Origin: CAZVAR01 sp964625225
Lineage (GTDB): Bacteria > Pseudomonadota > Alphaproteobacteria > JAJUGE01
Length of the DNA: 5,247 nt
Direction of reading: 5' to 3'
NCBI GenBank assembly: GCA_964625225.1
Contig: CAZVAR010000199.1
Span: 1 to 5,247, forward strand
The translations under genes and the position numbers were made by a program. Position 1 is the stretch's first letter. The number at the start of each line of letters is the position of its first letter. The notes below the pieces were generated by a model. The model did not search any database, was not told the origin of the DNA, and worked only from the letters and a program-made list of their open reading frames with translations. Of the stretch, positions 1 to 5,247 are shown piece by piece.

Positions 1-575
1 ACGGTGGTGATGCGGAACTCGTCGTGCAGCCGCCGGATCTCGAAGCGCATCTCCTCGCGCAGATTGGCGTCGAGGTTCGAGAGCGGCTCGTCCAGCAGCA
101 GCACCGACGGTTTCACCACGATCGCCCTGGCGAGCGCCACCCGCTGCTGTTGTCCGCCGGAAAGCTCGGCCGGGTAACGGTCGCCGAGATGGCTCATCTT
201 GACCACCTCCAGGATCTCGCCGACCTGCCTTCGCACCTCCGCCGCCGGCAGCTTCCGCAGCTTGAGGCCGAAGCCGACATTCTCGGCCACGGTCATGTTC
301 GGCCAGATCGCGTAGGACTGAAAGATCATCGACATCTGCCGCCGCTCCGGCGGCATGACCGCCTGCGGCGAGGACAGCACCTGCCCGTCCATCTCAATGG
401 TGCCGGCCGTCGGCGGCATGAAGCCGGCGATCATCCGCAGTGTCGTCGTCTTGCCGCAGCCGGACGGGCCGAGCAGTGAGACGAACTCTCCTTCCCGCAA
501 CTCCAGATCGACATTGTCGACGGCGGTGAAGTCGCCGAACTTGCGCGTGAGGCCGCGCAATTGCAGCTTCGGCAT
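1..575 (-). CDS. ABC transporter ATP-binding protein, FbpC/PotA type (3' end cut by window)
   Basis: This is the cytoplasmic ATPase that would power the permease encoded just upstream. The visible 191 residues contain a Walker A motif GPSGCGKT (about 36-43), a Q-loop FQSYAIWP (Q86), the ABC signature LSGGQQQR (138-145), a Walker B ending LLLDEP (159-164) and a D-loop SNLDA (166-170). The H-loop histidine and the C-terminal TOBE-like domain usual in this roughly 350-residue family lie beyond position 1. The ATG overlaps the permease stop by one base (TGATG) and has a GGAGG ribosome site 8 nt upstream, so translation is probably coupled to the permease. The motif set resembles the ATPases of ferric iron, spermidine and phosphonate importers. 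Family assignment is sure; substrate cannot be read from the ATPase. Confidence 0.95.
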   Translation of the reverse strand, partial: MPKLQLRGLTRKFGDFTAVDNVDLELREGEFVSLLGPSGCGKTTTLRMIAGFMPPTAGTIEMDGQVLSSPQAVMPPERRQMSMIFQSYAIWPNMTVAENVGFGLKLRKLPAAEVRRQVGEILEVVKMSHLGDRYPAELSGGQQQRVALARAIVVKPSVLLLDEPLSNLDANLREEMRFEIRRLHDEFRITT

Positions 576-2323
576 CAGCTGTTCCTCCGCAGCATGAAGT
601 CGCGCCCGACGAGCTTGAAGCCGATCGCCAGGAACACGAGGGTGATCACGAGAAGGATGCCGCCCATGGCGGAGAGCACCTCGAAATTTCCCTCCTCGCT
701 GTAGTCGTAGAGCAGGACCGAGATCGTGCGCGTCTCCGGCCCGACCAGGAAGATCGCCGCCGAAAGCTCGCGGGTCGCCAGAATGAACACGATCAGCCAG
801 CCGCCGAGCAGGGTCTTCTTCAGAAGCGGCGCCACCACCGTCTTGATCGCCGCCAACCGTCCGCCGCCGAGGATGCGCACGGCCTCCTCCATCTCCGGGT
901 GGATCGCTCTTATTCCCGCGGCGCTGCTGGCGAAGGCGATTGGCAGGAAGCGCGTGGTGAAGGCGAGGATCATCAGTGTCGCGGTGCCGTAAAGCGACAG
1001 GGGCGGCGAGGCATAGGCGGCGTAGAAGCCGATCGCCATGACGATGCCTGGAATGACGAAGGGTGCCATGCACAGGAACGCCAGCGCGCCGCCGAGCGGC
1101 ACCAGCTTGCGGTTCACGATGTAGGCGATCGCGAGGGCAAGCCCGATCGCGAAGCAGGCCGAAGCGCCGGCATAGACGAACGTGTTGACGATCGCCTTCT
1201 GCGCCGAGCTGTTCTCGACCAGGAGATAATAGTAGTTCCGAAGGGTGAAATTATCGAGCGCCAGACCCCGGCCCCAGGCCTTCGCGAAGGAGGCCTGGAT
1301 CAGCACGAAGGCGGGCAGCACGACCGCAAGGCCGGCGACCAGTGCGCACCAGCCGAACAGCACCCAGCGCCATCGGCCCAGTTTCACCGGGCGTCGCTCG
1401 CCGCCCTTCCCGGTTTGCGAGACATAGCCCTTGCGGGCCAGCAGGCTCCGCTGCATCAGCATCAGCGCCATGGTGATCAGCAGCAGCGGCATGGAATAGG
1501 CGGCGGCGACCTCCATCCGCACCGGCGCCTCGAAGAACTGCCAGAGCTGCGTCGTGACCACGTTGAACCGGCCGGGAATGGCGAGGATGGCCGGTGCCCC
1601 GAACAGTGCGATCGTTTCCAGGAACACCAGGATCAGACCGGCCAGGAGGGACGGCCAGACCAGCGGCAGTGTCACCTTGAACGTCGTCCTTAACGTGCCG
1701 GCGCCGAGAATGTTGGCGGCGTCCTCCATCTCCGAGGAGACCAGGTCGAGCGCCGTCTTCACGAACAGGAAGATGAACGGAAACGAGTTCAGCGCGATGA
1801 CCAGCGCCAGGCCCCAGAACGTGTAGATATTGACCAGGCCCTCTTCGGCCCCGGTCATATCCATCCACATCCGGTTCAGCCAGCCGCCCCTCGGTCCGGC
1901 GAGCAGAATCCAGCCGATCGCGCCGAGATAGGGCGGGATGATGAACGCCCCCAGCACCGCGCCCCAGGTGATCGACTTGCCCGGCATGTCGGTGCGCGAC
2001 ACCGCCCAGGCCATCGGGACCGCGAACAAAGCCGACAGGCCGGCAGTGGCGCAGCCGAGCCAGAGCGTGCGCACGAGCGCGTCGACATAGCGCTCGCGGC
2101 CATAGGCCGCCGCATAGTTGGCGAGCGTGAAGGCGCCGGTGCCGCGTGTCTCGAAGCTCGCGATCAGCAGCCGCAGGATCGGGCTGACGACCAGGAACAC
2201 CAGGATCGCGATCAGGACGAGCCACAGAATGCTGGACGGCTCGATGTAGCGCAGCCGGCGGAGAAACGTGGAGGCGCGGGCGGAGCGATCGCCGGCGCTG
2301 TGGGTTGCGGTGGCGATGGTCAT
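575..2323 (-). CDS. ABC transporter permease, two fused membrane domains (FbpB/AfuB-like)
   Basis: This inner-membrane channel subunit takes substrate from a periplasmic binding protein. The 582-residue product is an internal duplication of the binding-protein-dependent permease domain. I count about 12 hydrophobic segments: roughly 33-55, 80-108, 117-142, 164-190, 225-250 and 276-292 in the first half, and 319-343, 378-402, 412-437, 444-465, 507-530 and 549-572 in the second. Each half has its own ATPase-docking EAA-type loop: EMEDAANILGAG near 198-209 and EMEEAVRILGGG near 477-488, each followed by a proline-containing helix start. A single fused permease of this length is typical of the COG1178 family, so no second permease gene is needed. 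GGGAG (2334-2338) lies 10 nt before the chosen ATG. The gene is third in the operon, 70 nt after SBP-1. Many relatives are named iron(III) permeases, but the substrate is not evident here. Confidence 0.94.
   Translation of the reverse strand: MTIATATHSAGDRSARASTFLRRLRYIEPSSILWLVLIAILVFLVVSPILRLLIASFETRGTGAFTLANYAAAYGRERYVDALVRTLWLGCATAGLSALFAVPMAWAVSRTDMPGKSITWGAVLGAFIIPPYLGAIGWILLAGPRGGWLNRMWMDMTGAEEGLVNIYTFWGLALVIALNSFPFIFLFVKTALDLVSSEMEDAANILGAGTLRTTFKVTLPLVWPSLLAGLILVFLETIALFGAPAILAIPGRFNVVTTQLWQFFEAPVRMEVAAAYSMPLLLITMALMLMQRSLLARKGYVSQTGKGGERRPVKLGRWRWVLFGWCALVAGLAVVLPAFVLIQASFAKAWGRGLALDNFTLRNYYYLLVENSSAQKAIVNTFVYAGASACFAIGLALAIAYIVNRKLVPLGGALAFLCMAPFVIPGIVMAIGFYAAYASPPLSLYGTATLMILAFTTRFLPIAFASSAAGIRAIHPEMEEAVRILGGGRLAAIKTVVAPLLKKTLLGGWLIVFILATRELSAAIFLVGPETRTISVLLYDYSEEGNFEVLSAMGGILLVITLVFLAIGFKLVGRDFMLRRNS
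584..588 (-). promoter_or_regulatory. Ribosome binding site of the ATPase gene, inside the permease 3' end
   Basis: On the minus strand GGAGG lies 8 nt before the ATG at 575 and is formed by the final Arg-Arg codons of the permease. This supports the chosen ATPase start and fits translational coupling of the two membrane-complex subunits. Confidence 0.7.
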
Positions 2324-2353
2324 GCTTGAACTGCTCCCGTCGTAGAACGGCGG

Positions 2354-2380
2354 GCGTCGGCGCCACCGCGGCGCCGACGC
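2354..2380. repeat. Perfect 11-bp inverted repeat (intercistronic hairpin)
   Basis: The arms 2354-2364 (GCGTCGGCGCC) and 2370-2380 (GGCGCCGACGC) are exact reverse complements around a 5-nt loop, giving a very GC-rich stem. It sits between the SBP-1 stop (2394) and the permease start (2323). On the transcribed strand no T-run follows, so it is not a standard intrinsic terminator. By analogy with other binding-protein operons, such as the malE-malF spacer, it may protect the upstream mRNA 3' end or reduce expression of the permease. That role is inference; the repeat itself is seen directly. Confidence 0.75.
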
Positions 2381-2393
2381 AAGGGCAACAGGT

Positions 2394-3434
2394 CTAGATT
2401 CCGAACGTGTCGCGCCAGAGCTCCTTCACTTCGGGAATGCCGGTCTCGATTTCCTCGTCGGTCGGACGGATCAGTTTGATCTGATCCAGGGGCCGGGCGC
2501 CCGGGGGCGGTGGCACCTCGGGTCGCAGCGATTCGCTGAAAAATTTGGTCGAGACGCGGTAGTAGTGCGGGCCGGTCACGAACTCCATGAACAGCTTGGC
2601 CGCATTCGGGTGCGGCGCGTTCTTCAGGATCATGGTGGGCGACGGCACCATCAGCGTGCCGTCGGTCGGGTAGATCAGCGCGATCGGATTGCCGCGCGAG
2701 GCGCTGATCAGCGAGGTCGCGGACGGGCTGACGCCGACATCCCGCTCGCCGGCGTTCAGCATCGTTACCGTATCCTGGATCGACCGGCCGATCTGCGGCT
2801 CGTTCTTCTCCAGCGCCTCGAAATAGTCCCAGCCGTAGAGCTTCCGCAGCATGACGGTCCAGGTGCCGACATAGCCGGAGAAGCCGGGATGGCCGACGGC
2901 GACCCTCCCCTTCCATTTCGGCTCCGTCAGCTCCTTCCAGCTCTTGGGCGCTTCAGCCTCGGTCAACCTGTCCTTGTTGTAGGCGATCAGCACCAGTCCG
3001 ACATGGTTGATGTGGAACATATTGTCGGGATCGGCATCGCGGAACATCTCCATCATGCCGTCGGCATTCTCGGGCCGATACGCCATCAGCTTGCCCTCGC
3101 TCTTCAGATAGAGGGCATGGCCGTAGTCGGTCGTACTGAGCACATCGGCTTGCGCAACGCCGGCCCGCATGTCCTGCGACAGACGCTGGAACGCGACCTG
3201 CGCCGTGCTGCGCACGACGTTCACCTTGACCCCGGGATAGCGCTCGGTGAAGGCGGCGCCGACCGCCTCCGCCGCCTCGGCGCCGAGTTGAGCCCCGTAC
3301 CAGGTAATCTCCCCTTCCTTCTTGGCCGCCTCGTAAAGCGCTTTCTCGTGGTCCGTCATGTCCTGGGCGGCTGCCGGAAGAGCGGCGGCCAACCCGAAAA
3401 CTGCGCCGGCAAGGCGGGTGATCAGCGCATGCAT
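2394..3434 (-). CDS. Periplasmic extracellular solute-binding protein, COG1840 type (SBP-1)
   Basis: This is a periplasmic receptor that should deliver a small ligand to the permease encoded next. The 346-residue product starts with a Sec-type signal peptide: a short basic start, a hydrophobic core at about 8-20, and an Ala-rich end with likely cleavage after A23. The mature part has family features such as TDHEKALYEAAKKEGE (27-42), STAQVAFQRLSQDMRAG (76-92), VGHPGFSGYVGTW (180-192) and the bound-lobe segment around NPIALIYPTDGT (249-260). Length is normal for the family. The protein is about 65 percent identical, without gaps, to the product of the gene directly upstream. The region aligning with the FbpA iron-binding tyrosines reads SPSATS (236-241), so canonical ferric binding is doubtful. 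AGAGGAA (3441-3447) lies 6 nt before the ATG. The gene is second in the operon; the substrate is unknown. Confidence 0.93.
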   Translation of the reverse strand: MHALITRLAGAVFGLAAALPAAAQDMTDHEKALYEAAKKEGEITWYGAQLGAEAAEAVGAAFTERYPGVKVNVVRSTAQVAFQRLSQDMRAGVAQADVLSTTDYGHALYLKSEGKLMAYRPENADGMMEMFRDADPDNMFHINHVGLVLIAYNKDRLTEAEAPKSWKELTEPKWKGRVAVGHPGFSGYVGTWTVMLRKLYGWDYFEALEKNEPQIGRSIQDTVTMLNAGERDVGVSPSATSLISASRGNPIALIYPTDGTLMVPSPTMILKNAPHPNAAKLFMEFVTGPHYYRVSTKFFSESLRPEVPPPPGARPLDQIKLIRPTDEEIETGIPEVKELWRDTFGI

Positions 3435-3500
3435 CCTGCGTTCCTCTGCCTCTGCTTCCTTCGTGGATGCGCCGTGTCGGACGCGTGATCGAAACGGCGG

Positions 3501-4556
3501 TCAGACCCCGAACGTGTCACGCCACAGCTCCTTGACCTCGGGGATGCCCTCCTCGATCTCTTCGAGCGTCGGGCGGATGGTCTTGACCTCGTTGAGCGGC
3601 TTGGTGCCGGGTGGACCCTTGACGCTGGCGTGCATGGAGTCGCCCCAGAACTCGACCGCGACTTTGGAGTGCTCGGGGCTGGTCAGGAACTCCATGAACA
3701 GCTTGGCCGCGTTGGGATGCGGTGCATTCTTCGGAATCCCCGAGGGCGAAATCATCAGCAGCGTGCCGTCCTCGGGATAGATCAGGCCGAGCGGATTACC
3801 GCGCGAGGCGCTGGTCAGCGTGGTGGCGCTTGGCCCGGCCGCGACCAGGGCCTCGCCCGCATTAAGCATGGTCACCGTATCGTTGATCGAGCGGCCGATA
3901 CGCGGCTTGTTTTTCTCGAGCTTCTCGAAATAGTCCCAGCCGTACATCTTGTTCATCAGCACCACCCAGGTGCCGACATAACCGGAGAAGCCGGGATGGC
4001 CGACCGCGACCTGCTCCTTCCATTTCGGGTCTAGCAGATCCGTCCACTTCTTCGGTGCATCCTCCGGCTTCACCTTGTCCTTGTTGTAGGTGATCAGGAC
4101 GAGACCGACCGACGTGGTGTGGTAATAGTCGTCCTCATCCAGGTTTCTGAAGGCCTCGATGACCGTGTCCACGTTCTTCGGCCGGTATTGCATCAGCGCC
4201 TGCTCGTCCTTGAGCACAGTGTAGTGCCCGACGTCGGTGGAGCTGAACACGTCGCACTGGGCAACCCCCGCGCGCATGTCCTGCGACAATCGCTGATACG
4301 CCACCTGGGCGGTGCTGCGGACGACATTGACCTTGACGTCCGGGAATTTCACATTGAACTCTCGTGCCGCCGCCTCGGCATGCTCGGCGCTGTAGTGGGC
4401 GACGTACCAGGTGAGCTCGCCCTCCTTCTTGGCCGCTTCGTAGAGCTCCTTCTCGTAGTCGGTCAGTTGGGCGGTCTGGGCCGCTGCGGGCGCCGCGAGT
4501 AGCGGCAGGGCCGCCAGTCCCGTCAGCAAGCCGGTCAGGATCGTTCGCCTGCGCAT
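3501..4556 (-). CDS. Periplasmic extracellular solute-binding protein, COG1840 type (SBP-2), paralog of SBP-1
   Basis: This first gene of the operon encodes a second periplasmic receptor. From the TDYEK segment to the end it aligns with SBP-1 over 320 residues with no gaps and about 210 identities by hand count. Two ATGs are adjacent (4559 and 4556). I chose 4556 because AGGAGG at 4562-4567 is then 5 nt away, against 2 nt for the other; residue numbers below count from 4559. The signal peptide has RRTIL at 4-8, a fair match to the twin-arginine pattern, then a hydrophobic stretch and probable cleavage after A27. The segment matching the FbpA tyrosine pair is GPSATT (242-247), so a canonical Fe(III) site is not visible. 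C102 is the only cysteine in the mature chain. The C-terminal run IPEVKELWRDTFG is identical to that of SBP-1. It probably shares the downstream permease and ATPase with SBP-1, since no other transporter subunit is in view. Confidence 0.93.
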   Translation of the reverse strand: MRRRTILTGLLTGLAALPLLAAPAAAQTAQLTDYEKELYEAAKKEGELTWYVAHYSAEHAEAAAREFNVKFPDVKVNVVRSTAQVAYQRLSQDMRAGVAQCDVFSSTDVGHYTVLKDEQALMQYRPKNVDTVIEAFRNLDEDDYYHTTSVGLVLITYNKDKVKPEDAPKKWTDLLDPKWKEQVAVGHPGFSGYVGTWVVLMNKMYGWDYFEKLEKNKPRIGRSINDTVTMLNAGEALVAAGPSATTLTSASRGNPLGLIYPEDGTLLMISPSGIPKNAPHPNAAKLFMEFLTSPEHSKVAVEFWGDSMHASVKGPPGTKPLNEVKTIRPTLEEIEEGIPEVKELWRDTFGV

Positions 4557-4559
4557 CAT

Positions 4560-4686
4560 TTCCTCCTGCGGTCGTCATTGTCATTGTTGCCGCAAGCCTA
4601 GCAGCGTGCGGCGACTTCTGGAAAGACCGGAGCGCATCGGTTAGGCTCCGCGCCTCCCGCACGATGCCACAGGATGGAAAGGGTCC
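4560..4686. promoter_or_regulatory. Divergent intergenic region between the transporter operon and the crotonase gene
   Basis: These 127 bp separate two outward-facing genes and so should carry both promoters or their control sites. For the minus strand a weak sigma-70-like pair can be proposed: TTTCCA (4619-4624) and TAGGCT (4595-4600), 18 nt apart. A 6-bp inverted repeat, GCCGCA (4589-4594) and TGCGGC (4607-4612), flanks that putative -10 box. A second one, CGGAGC (4628-4633) and GCTCCG (4645-4650), lies further upstream. A tandem TCATTG pair (4575-4586) sits in the leader. Six-base repeats arise often by chance in GC-rich DNA, so these are candidates only. I saw no clear Fur, Irr or RirA site. 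Confidence 0.35.
4562..4567 (-). promoter_or_regulatory. Shine-Dalgarno site deciding the SBP-2 start
   Basis: A full AGGAGG lies on the minus strand. It is 2 nt from the ATG at 4559 and 5 nt from the in-frame ATG at 4556. The usual spacing favours the second ATG, which shortens the protein by one residue only. Confidence 0.65.
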
Positions 4687-5247
4687 ATGCAGCTTGAAAC
4701 CGACAAGATGATTGCCCGCAAGGAGGGCGGCATCGGCTGGATGATCTTCAATGCGCCGGAGCGTCGGAACGCCGTCTCGTACGAGATGTGGCAGGCGATT
4801 CCGAAGATCCTGAACGCGTTCGCCGAGGACGACGATGTGCGGGTCGTCGTCATGCGCGGCGAGGGCGGTAAGGCCTTCGTCTCCGGTGCGGATATTTCGC
4901 AGTTCGGCGAGAAGCGGGCTACCGCCGAAGCGGTAGCCACTTACAACCTGGTGACCGCCGCGGCGCACGAGGCGATGACCGGTCTGGAAAAGCCGCTGAT
5001 CGCGATGATCCAGGGCTTCTGCATCGGCGGCGGCGTCGCGGTCGCGCTCGACGCCGATATCCGTATCGCCTCCGAGGATGCCCAGTTCGGCATTCCCGCG
5101 GCGAGGCTCGGGCTGGGCTACGGCTTTGACGGGATCAAGGCGCTGATGGACCTGGTCGGCCCGTCCTACGCGAAGGAGATCTTCTTCACGGCGAAGCGCT
5201 TCACCGCGGCCGAGGCGCAGATGATGGGCCTCGTCAACCGCGTCGTG
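4687..5247 (+). CDS. Enoyl-CoA hydratase/isomerase (crotonase) superfamily protein, 3' end cut by window
   Basis: The reading frame is open for 187 codons to the window edge; family members are usually about 260 residues. Crotonase-fold landmarks are in order: FNAPERRNAVS (21-31), the CoA and oxyanion-hole segment FVSGADIS (64-71), the second oxyanion-hole segment IQGFCIGGGVAVALDADIRIAS (split as 108-116 and 117-129), FGIPAARLGLGYG (134-146), and the later AKRFTAAEAQMMGLVN region (169-184). These proteins act on acyl-CoA thioesters in the cytoplasm. The two glutamates that catalyse hydration in classical enoyl-CoA hydratase align with A118 and A138, so hydratase activity is uncertain and isomerase, hydrolase, decarboxylase or other chemistry is possible. 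The ATG is preceded by a purine-rich GGAAAGGG (4676-4683). The gene is transcribed away from the transporter operon; a functional link is not shown. Confidence 0.92.
   Translation, partial: MQLETDKMIARKEGGIGWMIFNAPERRNAVSYEMWQAIPKILNAFAEDDDVRVVVMRGEGGKAFVSGADISQFGEKRATAEAVATYNLVTAAAHEAMTGLEKPLIAMIQGFCIGGGVAVALDADIRIASEDAQFGIPAARLGLGYGFDGIKALMDLVGPSYAKEIFFTAKRFTAAEAQMMGLVNRVV

Noticed and set aside
1251..2366. Open frame of about 371 codons on the minus strand in another frame of the permease gene
   Set aside because: It overlaps the permease almost fully, has an arginine-rich low-complexity composition and no family signature; the permease frame has clear membrane segments and EAA loops.
2354..2380. 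Intrinsic terminator after SBP-1
   Set aside because: The stem is strong but no T-run follows on the transcribed strand, and the permease needed by the binding proteins lies directly downstream.
2565..3488. Long open frame on the plus strand opposite SBP-1 (about 307 codons)
   Set aside because: It lies antisense to a well-supported gene, is rich in Arg, Gly and His as expected for a shadow frame in GC-rich DNA, and shows no recognisable domain. Similar antisense frames at 24-479, 899-1693, 3630-4034 and 4119-4502 were dropped for the same reason.
3470..3499. Inverted repeat CGCCGT/ACGGCG in the spacer between the two binding-protein genes
   Set aside because: Arms are only 6 bp with an 18-nt loop, which is expected by chance at this GC content.
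4615..4625. Possible iron-responsive (Fur-like) palindrome around CTTCTGGAAAG
   Set aside because: Only about three bases on each side pair, and it does not match a Fur, Irr or RirA consensus; it also overlaps the weak -35 candidate.
4135..4968. Minus-strand open frame running across the divergent intergenic region into the crotonase gene
   Set aside because: It is antisense to the crotonase gene on one side and out of frame with SBP-2 on the other, with no domain recognised in it.

Overview
The window is GC-rich, with strong third-position G/C bias in the genes I translated. It looks like a chromosomal segment of a proteobacterium, most likely an alphaproteobacterium. That placement is inferred from codon bias, gene families and operon style; no phylogenetic marker is present. 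I see no mobile element, CRISPR array, tRNA or rRNA.

Positions 1 to about 4559 hold one four-gene operon on the minus strand. In transcription order it runs: a periplasmic solute-binding protein with a twin-arginine-like signal (SBP-2, 3501-4556), a second, paralogous solute-binding protein (SBP-1, 2394-3434), a two-domain fused ABC permease (575-2323), and the start of an ABC ATPase (1-575, cut by the window edge). Spacers are 66 nt between the binding proteins and 70 nt between SBP-1 and the permease. The permease stop and ATPase start share one base. The 70-nt spacer carries a perfect 11-bp inverted repeat. Together the genes would form an importer of the family usually labelled 'iron(III) ABC transporter' (COG1840/COG1178/COG3842 type). 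However, neither binding protein has the Tyr-Tyr pair that binds iron in FbpA, so the substrate should be left open.

Positions 4560-4686 are a 127-bp divergent intergenic region that should hold the operon promoter and the control of the rightward gene. Positions 4687-5247 hold the first 187 codons of a crotonase (enoyl-CoA hydratase/isomerase) superfamily protein on the plus strand, cut by the window end. It has the fold signatures but alanines where the two catalytic glutamates of classical enoyl-CoA hydratase should be.

The main points of interest are the tandem paralogous binding proteins (about 65 percent identical, ungapped) serving one transporter, the intercistronic hairpin, and the glutamate-less crotonase. 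I found no clearly new multi-gene system.
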